A stretch of DNA of 56,311 nt from Clostridium sp. CAG:253 (lineage in GTDB: Bacteria > Bacillota > Clostridia > Lachnospirales > Lachnospiraceae), in assembly GCA_000436755.1 (NCBI GenBank), contig FR887342.1:109442-165752 (forward strand), written 5' to 3'. Shown here piece after piece: positions 16,175 to 25,122 of the stretch. Both the position numbers and the translations under genes were made by a program. Within the stretch, counting starts at the first letter, position 1. The number at the start of each line of letters is the position of its first letter. Under the pieces are notes generated by a model, which was not told the DNA's origin, did no database searches, and worked only from the letters and a program-made list of their open reading frames with translations.

Positions 16175-17029
16175 TTAAATTGTTCCGGTAACAGTGAGTG
16201 TTGTTACTCCCGGAGTAACACTCCATGCACCTGTTGCAGGGTCCTGAGTATATGAGGCAGCTGGGACTGTTATCTTACCGGTAACAGTTTCAAAGCTGCC
16301 TGTTGTTGTATCATAGGTGTAATTGCCTGTTTCTGTCCAAGGAGCAGAGTTGTAAGTTACACTTATATTTGTCAATGCAGGAGTGAATACATCGGATATG
16401 CTCAGTGAATCTTCGGCAGTGGCAGCAGTATTACCGAAGTTCTGGATAATAAACGTGTAAGTTATCTGTCCGTTTTCGGTAATAGTTGTCGGAGAAAGAG
16501 TTTTGTTGATGCTGAGTGAAGCCGCATCATCGGTTGTTATTGTCTCAGCGGCAGTTATTGGACCGGTGATGGCATTGCCTGTAACAGTTGCCGTGTTTGT
16601 GACAGTTGAACCGGTTGTAAGAGGAGCAGATTCGTTGATTTTTGCCTGATATACAAGTACGGTGTTTCCGTTTGCAGGTATTGAGATGTCAGAAAAAGTG
16701 AGCTCAGGTAAAACTGTTGCGGCAGGTGCAGCCTGAAGTACACCATTTGTATAATATTTAACTGAACCTTCGACATAATCAAGGGGAATGAGTGTAAGAG
16801 TGTTGAACGTGTAAGCACCAAGATTATCTGTTATTGTAAGACCTGAGACAGGGGTATTACTTGAATTTAACAGGCTTATAACATAAGTTATGGTGCTGTC
16901 AGAGTTGTAAGTTGGTATTACAGCTTTTTTTGTTGCAGTCACAGCCTCGATTATTTCGCCTGTAGTGATGTTGGAAACGGTTGACTTTCCGTTGTGGGAA
17001 AGTGTTGCCTGGTTAAAAAAGAGTGCCAT
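16175..17029 (-). CDS. DUF11 repeat protein without signal peptide
   Basis: 284 residues built of two beta-rich DUF11-type modules. Typical phrases are the start LFFNQATLSHNGKSTVSNITTGEI and TYVISLLNSSNTPVSGLTITDNL in the first module, and LSINKTLSPTTITENGQITYTFIIQNFGN in the second. It is very rich in Thr, Ser and Asn and has no cysteine. It has neither a signal peptide nor a membrane helix, although DUF11 modules are usually extracellular; spore or non-classically exported structures are possible. The ribosome site GAGGAAAA just before the ATG supports the start. It runs convergent with the glycosyltransferase and has no visible terminator. Function unknown. Confidence 0.75.
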   Translation of the reverse strand: MALFFNQATLSHNGKSTVSNITTGEIIEAVTATKKAVIPTYNSDSTITYVISLLNSSNTPVSGLTITDNLGAYTFNTLTLIPLDYVEGSVKYYTNGVLQAAPAATVLPELTFSDISIPANGNTVLVYQAKINESAPLTTGSTVTNTATVTGNAITGPITAAETITTDDAASLSINKTLSPTTITENGQITYTFIIQNFGNTAATAEDSLSISDVFTPALTNISVTYNSAPWTETGNYTYDTTTGSFETVTGKITVPAASYTQDPATGAWSVTPGVTTLTVTGTI

Positions 17030-17303
17030 ATATTTTTCCTCATGTAAGATATAGCAAGAGTTTCAAACCCTAAGATATAAATTATTAAACTGATAAATTT
17101 ATATTCTTTGGGATTTTTTCTCTTTAATATGAATATATGCATATAATAATGGCAGGTTACTGCGATGTTTATAAGCTATTGTCAAAATTGAAGATGTAAA
17201 TAGTATCATTTAATAAAAAAAGTTTATAAAAAACAAAATTAGTATAGTTTTATCTAAAGAAAAGTGGTAATATATGTTTATTAAATTATGGGAGTTGGTA
17301 AAT

Positions 17304-17804
17304 ATGTATGACAGGCTGACTAGGAAAGATGTCGAAAAAATGCAGAAGGAGGTCGATGAGAGAAAGCTTGTTGTAAGAAAACAGGCTTTGGAAGATGTAA
17401 AAGAGGCGAGGGCACAAGGAGATTTAAGCGAAAACTTTGAGTACAAGGCGGCAAAACAATTTAAAAACAGAAATGAGAGTCGTATAAGATATCTTGAAAA
17501 AATGATAAAAACAGCGACGATAATAGAAGATGATTCTGATGAGTCACAGATTGGGTTGAATGATTCGGTAACTATCTATATCGAAGAGGATGACATGGAA
17601 GAATGCTTCAAAATAGTCACGACTATAAGGTCTGACGCAATAAACAATATGGTAAGTATTGAGTCTCCTATAGGTGAGGCACTGCTTAAACATAAAGTCG
17701 GAGACAGAGTTTATATTAAGATTAACGATAGTGACGGATATTATGCTGTGATAAGAAAGATAGAGAAAAGTGATGACGAATCAGAAAAAATAAGCAGCTA
17801 TTAA
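17304..17804 (+). CDS. GreA/GreB-family transcription elongation factor
   Basis: 166 residues from the ATG at 17304, chosen because GGAG at 17290-17293 lies 10 bp before it; an ATG at 17274 lacks a ribosome site. The N-terminal coiled coil carries the hallmark GDLSENFEYKAAKQ (residues about 39-52), whose acidic Asp/Glu pair enters the RNA polymerase channel and triggers cleavage of backtracked RNA. The C-terminal half is the FKBP-like domain (SVTIYIEEDD...IVTTIRSD...SPIGEALLKHKVGD). Length is close to the usual 158. This may be a paralogue rather than the main GreA, since the C-terminal domain departs somewhat from the standard sequence and the gene stands alone. Confidence 0.85.
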   Translation: MYDRLTRKDVEKMQKEVDERKLVVRKQALEDVKEARAQGDLSENFEYKAAKQFKNRNESRIRYLEKMIKTATIIEDDSDESQIGLNDSVTIYIEEDDMEECFKIVTTIRSDAINNMVSIESPIGEALLKHKVGDRVYIKINDSDGYYAVIRKIEKSDDESEKISSY

Positions 17805-17899
17805 GTTTCTGGTCGAAAGAGTGTATAAACAGTATAACACTGTTGGATATTACATACGAAATTGATTTTTAGTGGGTAAAATGAAAGTGAGGTACATCA

Positions 17900-19630
17900 A
17901 TGAAATTTAAAACCAGAAGTGTGAGAACATATCTTGTAATTCCGGTACTTATACTTGGAATTTTTAGTGTTATTGCACTTGTAATGTCAGGATTGTCATT
18001 AAGAAATGTGAATGGAATAAGCAAAAATATTGCACAGAAGCAGGTAAGAAATATAATATGTATGGATGAGATAAATAAAAATGTAATAGTGATGCAAAAA
18101 GATGTTATGTCATATTGCCAGAAGTCACAGGACAGTGAGAAACAGTCTATACTAAAAGAAATAAAAGAGATTAAGAGCAATAATGCATCATATTTTAAAG
18201 AATTAAAAACTACGCTTCAGACTGATAAATTAAAAAAGCAGCTTGAGACACTTACAAGTGACTATAGTGAGTATGAGAAGAAGCTTGATGAAATTATGGA
18301 AATGGCAGCTACAGACTCTATAGGTGCACTTGAAGAAACAAATACCAATCTCAGCAAGTATGCTGATAAAGTGGCAGATTATGCAGACAGTATAATTACA
18401 GATAATGATAAGGTTACAAATTTACAGATTAAGGAGCTTTCAAATAAGAGCTCACAGGCAAATACAGCAGCTAATGTCGTGCTTGTTATAGTTGCAATAC
18501 TTGTGATTTTAGTTATCTTATGTATAGAATTTGTAGTCATAAAGCCTCTTAAAAAGATTGACGGAGAGCTTGATGTTATTATAGATGAGATAAATAATGA
18601 CAAAGGGGACCTTTCAAAGAGAATAAGTCTCAACAGAAAAGATGAAATTGGAATGGTTTCAGCCAATATCAATGTATTTATAGAAAAACTTCAGTCAATT
18701 ATGGCAAAGATTACATCAAATTCAAAACAGCTTGATGAGACAGTCGGAAATGTTGTCGGAAAGGTTTCTACTGCAAATTCAAGTGCGTGTGATATTTCAG
18801 CAGTTATGGAAGAGTTGTCTGCTACTATGGAGGAAGTTGCCGCAACAGTTAAGAACATTGATGAAAGTACAGGTGTGGCAAACGGAAAAGTAGACAGAAT
18901 GGCTGAAGAGACAAATAATGTTCTTGAGTATTCAAATGAGATGAACGAGAGAGCAACAAAACTTCAGGAAACTGCAAAAACAAACAAAGATGAAACTACA
19001 CAGATGGTTGGCACGATTATAGCAGAACTTAAAAATGCCATGAAAGAGAGTAAGCAGGTTGAGAAGATTTCACAGCTTACAACAGATATTTTAAGTATAT
19101 CAAGCCAGACAAACCTTCTTGCGTTAAATGCATCTATAGAAGCTGCGAGAGCAGGAGAAGCTGGAAAAGGTTTTGCTGTTGTTGCTGACGAGATAAGAGA
19201 ACTTGCTGAGTCGAGCAGAAAGACCGCAAACAACATTCAGGAAATAAACGAACTTGTTATTTCTGCTGTTGACGGTCTTATAAAGTCCTCAAATAAAATA
19301 GTAGATTATGTGGATGAGACTATACTTCCTGATTATGATAATTTTGTTTCAAGTGGTGAGCATTATAATAATGATTCACTCCATATCAAAGAAATTATGG
19401 GAGAGTTCACATCATTGGCGGATGACCTGCAGAGCACAATAAGTTCAATGTCAGAAGCAATAAATGGAATTACGAAGGCTGTTGAAGAGAGTGCAGATGG
19501 TGTTACAAGTGCAGCTATGAGTGTTGATTCTTTGGTTGCCGACATGAATGATGTAAACAAAGAGATGGAAGCAAATCAGGATGTTTCGGATAAACTTAGA
19601 AAAGAAACTGAATGTTTTATAGAGGTCTGA
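17900..19630 (+). CDS. Methyl-accepting chemotaxis protein
   Basis: 576 residues. Membrane helix 1 is at about 12-33. The external sensor of about 155 residues is predicted helical (four-helix-bundle type). Membrane helix 2 is at about 193-217 ([22 protein letters not shown]). A HAMP domain follows, then the long cytoplasmic coiled coil with the highly conserved tip [20 protein letters not shown] and [20 protein letters not shown] (about 395-440). The tip binds CheA/CheW, so the cell is likely chemotactic. Ligand unknown. The ribosome site is GTGAGG. A small hairpin AACAGT/ACTGTT lies in the leader (17829-17845). A strong bidirectional terminator follows. Confidence 0.92.
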   Translation: MKFKTRSVRTYLVIPVLILGIFSVIALVMSGLSLRNVNGISKNIAQKQVRNIICMDEINKNVIVMQKDVMSYCQKSQDSEKQSILKEIKEIKSNNASYFKELKTTLQTDKLKKQLETLTSDYSEYEKKLDEIMEMAATDSIGALEETNTNLSKYADKVADYADSIITDNDKVTNLQIKELSNKSSQANTAANVVLVIVAILVILVILCIEFVVIKPLKKIDGELDVIIDEINNDKGDLSKRISLNRKDEIGMVSANINVFIEKLQSIMAKITSNSKQLDETVGNVVGKVSTANSSACDISAVMEELSATMEEVAATVKNIDESTGVANGKVDRMAEETNNVLEYSNEMNERATKLQETAKTNKDETTQMVGTIIAELKNAMKESKQVEKISQLTTDILSISSQTNLLALNASIEAARAGEAGKGFAVVADEIRELAESSRKTANNIQEINELVISAVDGLIKSSNKIVDYVDETILPDYDNFVSSGEHYNNDSLHIKEIMGEFTSLADDLQSTISSMSEAINGITKAVEESADGVTSAAMSVDSLVADMNDVNKEMEANQDVSDKLRKETECFIEV

Positions 19631-19680
19631 CATAAATTATAGTAAACAGTATTTTGAGTAAAGATAAAAATACGAAAAAA

Positions 19681-19727
19681 GATAAAAAAACAGAAACATC
19701 GCAAAAAGGTGTTTCTGTTTTTTTATC
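19681..19727. terminator. Bidirectional terminator, 20-bp stem
   Basis: 19681-19700 pairs with 19708-19727 over 20 bp with one G-T pair, with A runs on one side and T runs on the other. It serves the chemotaxis gene on the plus strand and the convergent gene on the minus strand. Confidence 0.92.
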
Positions 19728-19780
19728 ACTGCTTATAGAAATGAGCGAGCATTATAAGGTATGGCATAACAGTTTAAAAG

Positions 19781-20338
19781 TTATAATAAGCACTCCAAAA
19801 GCTTTTCATTGACAGGGAGATAGATTTCAGGAATCTTATGATGTACATCACCGTATGTATGCTTTGCAAAGCAGTTGCATACAGCATCATGTGTCTGCTG
19901 AGTATATTTGAATGAAAATACTTTAGCAATGCGGTTAAAGAATACAGGTGAGATAGAGCAGCCCCAGTCTTTTGTATCGTTGGCATTTATAAGATTTGGA
20001 GTTATGATAAGCTCTTTCTTTGTAACTGTATTGTAAGCTGTGAGTATAATGTAGTCATTTGATTCGTCTACGGCAAATTTAAGCTCACAAAGCTGTGACA
20101 CATCTTCTCTGAATCCGAGTGTGGCAAGTACGGAATTGTTAACATGTGCAAATGGATCAAACACATCGGTGATAATCCTGTCACTGTCACTTGAAATAAG
20201 TTTAATAAGTTTATCTATGCTTGTCTGACTTAAAACATCACTGTTTAAAGAATTTTTCTGTTCTGAGAGGAAACCTATGAGGGAATCAATCTCTTTCTGG
20301 TTTAAAAGTGAAAAACTTGAATTTTGTGTATCGCTCAT
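19781..20338 (-). CDS. Uncharacterised protein with two FliM/FliY-like N-terminal motifs
   Basis: 185 residues from the ATG at 20338, fixed by a GGAGGT ribosome site. The N-terminus contains LLNQKEIDSLIGFL (about 9-22) and LSQTSIDKLIKLI (about 35-47). Both resemble the LSQxEIDALL peptide with which FliM and FliY bind phosphorylated CheY. The rest (about 60-185) contains FAHVNNSVLATLGF, FAVDESNDYIILTAY and WGCSISPVFFNRIAKVF and matches no family I know. It lacks FliN/SpoA features. It is convergent with the chemotaxis receptor gene and shares its terminator. A link to chemotaxis is inferred from the motif and the position only. Confidence 0.65.
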   Translation of the reverse strand: MSDTQNSSFSLLNQKEIDSLIGFLSEQKNSLNSDVLSQTSIDKLIKLISSDSDRIITDVFDPFAHVNNSVLATLGFREDVSQLCELKFAVDESNDYIILTAYNTVTKKELIITPNLINANDTKDWGCSISPVFFNRIAKVFSFKYTQQTHDAVCNCFAKHTYGDVHHKIPEIYLPVNEKLLECLL

Positions 20339-20402
20339 AAAATAATACCTCCATTGTTTTATAATTGATTTGTTTTTGCTGTTTTTATTGTAAGATAATT
20401 TC

Positions 20403-20431
20403 ATTATATAGTTTATTGCGTCAGGTTTCAA
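20403..20431 (-). promoter_or_regulatory. Promoter of the FliM-motif protein
   Basis: On the minus strand, TTGAAA (20431-20426) and a perfect TATAAT (20408-20403) are 17 bp apart, about 65 bp before the start codon. Confidence 0.75.
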
Positions 20432-20500
20432 GAGAGGAAAGAAAAAAAGCTGTGCTTGTCGATATTATTTTATTTTCAGGAGATTAAGGCTCTATTTATG

Positions 20501-20529
20501 TTGCAATTTCCTAAAAAATTAAATATAAT
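20501..20529 (+). promoter_or_regulatory. Promoter of glmS
   Basis: TTGCAA (20501-20506) and a perfect TATAAT (20524-20529) are separated by 17 bp. The leader to the start codon at 20580 is only about 45 nt, with AAAGGAG before it, too short for a glmS ribozyme. Confidence 0.75.
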
Positions 20530-20579
20530 AAAAAATGTTTATGATTTTATGCAGATAATAAAGGAGACTACAAAAAAAT

Positions 20580-22418
20580 ATGTGTGGAATAGTTGGATTT
20601 ATAGGTAAACACCAGGCTGCTCCGATACTTTTGGACAGTTTGTCAAAGCTTGAATATAGAGGATATGATTCAGCAGGTCTTGCAGTAAGAGACGGCGAAT
20701 CGGATATAGAAGTTGTAAAGGCAAAAGGAAGACTTAAAGTCTTAGCCGAAAAAACAAATGACGGTATGGCTATGGTAGGAACATGTGGTATAGGTCACAC
20801 GAGATGGGCTACACACGGAGAACCATCGGAGACAAATGCACATCCTCACAAGAGTGATGATGGAAATGTAGTAGCCGTACATAATGGTATTATTGAAAAT
20901 TATCAGGAACTCAAGGATAAGCTTACTAAAAATGGGTATGAGTTCTATTCAGCTACAGATACAGAGGTAGCAGTAAAACTTATAGATTATTATTATAAAA
21001 AGTATGAGGGAACACCTGTCGATGCGATAAATCATGCTATGATAAGAATTCGTGGATCATATGCGCTTGCTGTTATGTTCAGGGAATATCCAAATGAAAT
21101 TTATGTTGCAAGAAAAGACAGTCCTATGATACTTGCAACTGCAAACGGAGAGTCGTATATTGCCTCAGATGTTCCTGCTATACTTAAATATGCAAGAAAT
21201 GTATATTATATAGGAAACCTTGAAATAGGAAGAGTAAAAGCCGGAGAGATTACTTTCTACAATCTTGACGGAGATGAGATAGAAAAAGAGTCAAAAGAGA
21301 TTAAATGGGATGCGCAGGCAGCTGAAAAAGCAGGCTTTGAGCATTTTATGATGAAAGAAATACATGAACAGCCAAAAGCTGTCAAAGATACGTTTAACTC
21401 AGTTGTCAAAGACGGTGTGATTGACCTTTCAAATGTAGGTCTTACAAAGGAAGATATTGAAGTGATAAGCCGGATTCATATAGTTGCCTGTGGTTCGGCA
21501 TGGCATGTTGGCATGGTTGCACAGTATGTCATTGAAGATATGGCAAGGATTCCAGTGAGGGTTGAACTTGCATCAGAGTTCAGATACAGAAAACCTATAT
21601 TGGATAAAGATGATCTTGTTATAATTATAAGCCAGTCGGGTGAAACGGCTGACAGTCTCGCTGCACTCAGGGAAGCAAAGAGCATGGGAATAAAGACACT
21701 TGGAATTGTAAATGTGGTTGGTTCTTCTATTGCAAGAGAGGCGGATAATGTATTCTATACACTTGCGGGACCTGAGATTTCAGTGGCTACGACCAAGGCG
21801 TACAGCACTCAGCTTATAGCTTCATATATACTTGCAATTGAGTTTGCGATGGTGCGTGGAAAAATTACTAAAGATCAGTATGACGGGTATATTGATGAGC
21901 TTTCAAAACTTCCTGATAAGATACAAAAGATTATTGACGATAAGGAGAGATTACAATGGTTTGCTTCTAAGCAGGCAAATGCAAAAGATATATTCTTTGT
22001 CGGACGTGGCATAGATTATGCTATTTCACTTGAAGGAAGTCTCAAACTCAAGGAGATAAGTTATATACATTCAGAGGCATATGCCGCAGGTGAGCTTAAA
22101 CATGGAACTATAAGTCTTATTGAAGACGGTACTCTTGTTATCGGCATCCTTACACAGAATGCACTTTATGAAAAAACAATAAGCAATATGGTTGAGTGTA
22201 AGAGCAGAGGCGCTTATCTTATGGGACTTACAACCTATGGAAATTATAATATAGAAGATACTGTTGAGTTTGCAACATATATTCCAAAGTCAGACGAACA
22301 TTTTTCGGCAAGTCTTGCAGTTATTCCGCTTCAGCTTCTTGCTTATTATGTATCGGTTGCTAAGGGGCTTGATGTTGATAAGCCGAGAAATCTGGCAAAG
22401 AGTGTTACGGTAGAGTAA
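20580..22418 (+). CDS. glmS: Glutamine--fructose-6-phosphate aminotransferase (isomerising)
   Basis: 612 residues, the normal length. It makes glucosamine-6-phosphate from fructose-6-phosphate and glutamine, the first step to UDP-GlcNAc for peptidoglycan and other wall polymers. The N-terminal glutaminase starts MCGIVGFIG, so the nucleophile Cys2 is exposed after Met removal, and has GHTRWATHG. Two SIS sugar-isomerase domains follow (CGSAWHVG and ISQSGETADSLAAL; then FVGRGIDYAISLEGSLKLKE and SEAYAAGELKHG). The C-terminus ends DKPRNLAKSVTVE as in the family. It heads a cluster with a GtrA-like gene 18 bp downstream, then glf and galE. No glmS ribozyme precedes it, so control must be at the promoter or elsewhere. 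Confidence 0.97.
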   Translation: MCGIVGFIGKHQAAPILLDSLSKLEYRGYDSAGLAVRDGESDIEVVKAKGRLKVLAEKTNDGMAMVGTCGIGHTRWATHGEPSETNAHPHKSDDGNVVAVHNGIIENYQELKDKLTKNGYEFYSATDTEVAVKLIDYYYKKYEGTPVDAINHAMIRIRGSYALAVMFREYPNEIYVARKDSPMILATANGESYIASDVPAILKYARNVYYIGNLEIGRVKAGEITFYNLDGDEIEKESKEIKWDAQAAEKAGFEHFMMKEIHEQPKAVKDTFNSVVKDGVIDLSNVGLTKEDIEVISRIHIVACGSAWHVGMVAQYVIEDMARIPVRVELASEFRYRKPILDKDDLVIIISQSGETADSLAALREAKSMGIKTLGIVNVVGSSIAREADNVFYTLAGPEISVATTKAYSTQLIASYILAIEFAMVRGKITKDQYDGYIDELSKLPDKIQKIIDDKERLQWFASKQANAKDIFFVGRGIDYAISLEGSLKLKEISYIHSEAYAAGELKHGTISLIEDGTLVIGILTQNALYEKTISNMVECKSRGAYLMGLTTYGNYNIEDTVEFATYIPKSDEHFSASLAVIPLQLLAYYVSVAKGLDVDKPRNLAKSVTVE

Positions 22419-22436
22419 AGTTGAGGTTTGATACTT

Positions 22437-22865
22437 ATGGTAGAAAAAATCTGGAATTTATTCCTTAAATACAAGGAGGCAGTATTATACCTTGTATTTG
22501 GAGGACTTACAACTCTTATAAATATTGTTGCTTACGCATTATGTAAGCATGTCATAGGAATTGATACCATTCCTGCAAATGCTATCGCCTGGATACTTAG
22601 TGTTGCATTTGCGTATGTTACAAATAAAATATTTGTTTTTGAGAGCAAAACTTCCGGAATGGGGGCTCTCATAAAAGAATGTCTTTCATTTGTATGGTGT
22701 CGTCTTGCCACAGGTCTTATGGACATGGCGATTATGTATGTAACAGTTGATGTTCTTCATTGGTCAGATATGGTTATGAAGATTTTATCAAATATTCTTG
22801 TTATTGTATTGAATTTTGTGTTCAGCAAATTATTTATATTTGCAAAGAAAACAGAGAAAGCGTGA
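22437..22865 (+). CDS. GtrA-like membrane protein
   Basis: 142 residues from the ATG at 22437, preceded by GAGG; an in-frame TTG at 22428 is less likely. Four membrane helices are visible: YLVFGGLTTLINIVAYALC, AIAWILSVAFAYVTNKIFVF, WCRLATGLMDMAIMYVTVDV and ILSNILVIVLNFVFSKLFIF. The motifs FGGLTT, NKxFVF and the final KLFIF are diagnostic of the GtrA/DPMS family, whose members help move or use lipid-linked sugars in the envelope. It lies 18 bp after glmS and 15 bp before glf, so it is clearly in the same operon. A role in flipping or anchoring a galactofuranose or similar lipid-linked precursor is an inference. Confidence 0.88.
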   Translation: MVEKIWNLFLKYKEAVLYLVFGGLTTLINIVAYALCKHVIGIDTIPANAIAWILSVAFAYVTNKIFVFESKTSGMGALIKECLSFVWCRLATGLMDMAIMYVTVDVLHWSDMVMKILSNILVIVLNFVFSKLFIFAKKTEKA

Positions 22866-22880
22866 GGGGAAAGGATAAAA

Positions 22881-23972
22881 ATGAAGTACGATTATTTGAT
22901 AGTAGGCGCAGGTCTTTTTGGGGCGGTTTTTGCTCATGAGGCAGCAGCGAAAGGAAAAAAATGCCTTGTGATAGACAAGAGAAATCACATTGCGGGAAAT
23001 ATTTATACTGAAAAAATAGAAGATATAGATGTACATAAGTATGGTGCACATATTTTTCATACATCAGACAAAAAGATATGGGATTATGTAAACAGGTTTG
23101 CAGAGTTTAATAATTACATAAACTCGCCTGTAGCAATTTACAATGATGAACTTTATAATCTTCCGTTTAATATGAATACATTCAGCAAGATGTGGGGAAT
23201 AAAAACGCCTGCAGAGGCTAAAGCTGTTATTGAAAAGCAGATTGCAGAACTTAACATTGGCGAGCCGTCAAATCTCGAGGAACAGGCACTTAAGCTTGCA
23301 GGAAGAGATGTTTATGAAAAACTTGTAAAAGGCTACACACAGAAACAGTGGGGAAGAGAATGCAAAGATCTGCCTGCATTTATCATAAAGAGACTTCCGC
23401 TTAGATTTACCTACGATAATAACTATTTCAATGACAGATACCAGGGAATACCGATAGACGGATATACAAAGATGGTTGAGAATATGCTTGAAGGCATAGA
23501 AGTCAGATTATCGACAGATTACTTTGATATAAAGGATGAGATAGATGCCGATAAGGTTGTTTATACAGGCATGATTGACAAATTCTTTGATTATAAACTA
23601 GGTGTTTTGGAATACCGCTCAGTTCGTTTTGAGACTGAGAAAGTTGACACTGACAATTATCAGGGAAATGCGGTAGTCAATTATACATCGGCTGATGTAC
23701 CTTATACAAGAATTATAGAGCATAAACATTTTAATTTTGGCAAACAGCCTGTTTCCATTATAAGCAGGGAGTATTCTTCTGAGTGGAAGAAAGGTGATGA
23801 GCCTTATTATCCTGTTAACAATGAAAAAAATAATAATTTATATCAGGAATACGAAAAACTTGCAAAGGCAGAAAAGAATGTTTTGTTTGGCGGCAGGCTT
23901 GGGCAGTATAAATATTATGATATGGATAAAGTTATTTCTGCGGCACTTGATATGTGTTCCGAGGAACTTTAA
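22881..23972 (+). CDS. glf: UDP-galactopyranose mutase
   Basis: 363 residues, the usual size. An FAD enzyme that converts UDP-galactopyranose to UDP-galactofuranose. The N-terminal dinucleotide fold YLIVGAGLFGAVFAHEA is followed by RNHIAGNIYTE, KYGAHIFHT and the substrate region NLPFNMNTF. Later family signatures are YTQKQWG, RLPLRFTYDNNYFNDRYQGIP and GRLGQYKYYDMD near the end. It is the third gene of the glmS operon and is followed by a separately promoted galE, which makes its substrate UDP-galactose. Together they imply galactofuranose in a surface glycan of this organism. Confidence 0.96.
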   Translation: MKYDYLIVGAGLFGAVFAHEAAAKGKKCLVIDKRNHIAGNIYTEKIEDIDVHKYGAHIFHTSDKKIWDYVNRFAEFNNYINSPVAIYNDELYNLPFNMNTFSKMWGIKTPAEAKAVIEKQIAELNIGEPSNLEEQALKLAGRDVYEKLVKGYTQKQWGRECKDLPAFIIKRLPLRFTYDNNYFNDRYQGIPIDGYTKMVENMLEGIEVRLSTDYFDIKDEIDADKVVYTGMIDKFFDYKLGVLEYRSVRFETEKVDTDNYQGNAVVNYTSADVPYTRIIEHKHFNFGKQPVSIISREYSSEWKKGDEPYYPVNNEKNNNLYQEYEKLAKAEKNVLFGGRLGQYKYYDMDKVISAALDMCSEEL

Positions 23973-24019
23973 AATAAGTGTTTTGTAAAATACAGACATA
24001 ATTTAAGAAAAACGGTTTA

Positions 24020-24048
24020 TTGACCGAAAATTATAAAAGTGGGATAAA
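24020..24048 (+). promoter_or_regulatory. Promoter of galE
   Basis: TTGACC (24020-24025) and GATAAA (24043-24048) are 17 bp apart; an overlapping TAAAAT at 24045-24050 gives 19 bp. The site is 42 bp before the start codon, in the 117-bp gap after glf. Confidence 0.55.
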
Positions 24049-24089
24049 ATACAATGTAAAATTACTGAAGTTGAAAGAGAGGTTTCCTG

Positions 24090-25103
24090 ATGAAGATTTT
24101 GGTTACAGGCGGCGCAGGTTTTATTGCAAGTCACACAAATGTTGAACTTTTAAATGCGGGTTATGAAGTTGTTATTGTAGACAATCTCATAAATTCAAGC
24201 AGAAAGTCGATTGACAGAGTTGAGGAGCTTACAGGAAAAAAGATTACTTTCTATGAGGAAGATTTACTTAATGAAAAAGCATTAGATGATATTTTTGACA
24301 AAGAAAAGATTGATTCGGTTATACATTTTGCAGCATTAAAGGCAGTAGGTGAATCCTGTGAGATTCCTTTGCGGTATTTTGACAACAACCTTACTGGAAC
24401 ATTAAATCTTCTTAAAGTTATGGAAAAGCATAATGTCAAATCACTGGTGTTCAGTTCTTCAGCTACAGTATACGGGAAACCAAAAACTGTTCCGATAAAA
24501 GAGGATTTTCCGTTATCCGTTTCAAACCCTTATGGCAGAACGAAGCTTATTACGGAGGATATGCTCAGGGATATATACAAATCTGACAATGAGTGGAATA
24601 TTGCGATTTTAAGATATTTTAATCCGATTGGTGCCCATGAGAGCGGACGCATAGGTGAAAACCCGAACGGTATTCCTAACAATCTTCTGCCTTATATTGC
24701 GAAGGTTGCGGCAGGACAGCTTGAGTGTGTAAATGTTTTTGGTGATGATTATGATACACCTGACGGTACGGGTGTGCGTGATTATATTCATATATCAGAC
24801 CTTGCAGATGGTCATATAAAAGCACTTCAAAAACTGTCAGAGCATCCGGGACTTGTGACATATAATTTAGGAACTGGTGTCGGCTACAGTGTACTTGAAA
24901 TTATAAAAAGTTTTGAAAAAGCATGTGGAAAGAAAATTCCATATAAAATTGCTCCGAGAAGAGCAGGAGATATAGATATGTGTTATGCTGACCCTTTGAA
25001 AGCTAAGGAAGAGCTTGGATGGGAAGCAGCGAGGGGCATAGATAAAATGTGTGAAGATGCATGGAGATGGCAGGTTCAGAACCCAAATGGATATGAGGAA
25101 TAG
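24090..25103 (+). CDS. galE: UDP-glucose 4-epimerase
   Basis: 337 residues, normal length. An NAD-dependent short-chain dehydrogenase-type epimerase that interconverts UDP-glucose and UDP-galactose. It has the nucleotide fold [16 protein letters not shown] (G-x-x-G-x-x-A), the catalytic Ser in SSSATVYG, the Tyr and Lys in NPYGRTK, and the late family motif [22 protein letters not shown]. In FIASHT an Ala replaces the common Gly, a conservative change. It feeds UDP-galactose to the glf product upstream. The following GGDEF gene starts 19 bp after its stop codon. Confidence 0.95.
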   Translation: MKILVTGGAGFIASHTNVELLNAGYEVVIVDNLINSSRKSIDRVEELTGKKITFYEEDLLNEKALDDIFDKEKIDSVIHFAALKAVGESCEIPLRYFDNNLTGTLNLLKVMEKHNVKSLVFSSSATVYGKPKTVPIKEDFPLSVSNPYGRTKLITEDMLRDIYKSDNEWNIAILRYFNPIGAHESGRIGENPNGIPNNLLPYIAKVAAGQLECVNVFGDDYDTPDGTGVRDYIHISDLADGHIKALQKLSEHPGLVTYNLGTGVGYSVLEIIKSFEKACGKKIPYKIAPRRAGDIDMCYADPLKAKEELGWEAARGIDKMCEDAWRWQVQNPNGYEE

Positions 25104-25122
25104 TAATAGGAGGATTTTAACA

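Noticed and set aside
17829..17845. Small palindrome AACAGT/ACTGTT before the chemotaxis gene as an operator
   Set aside because: Only one short copy was seen, without a promoter match; it could as easily be chance.
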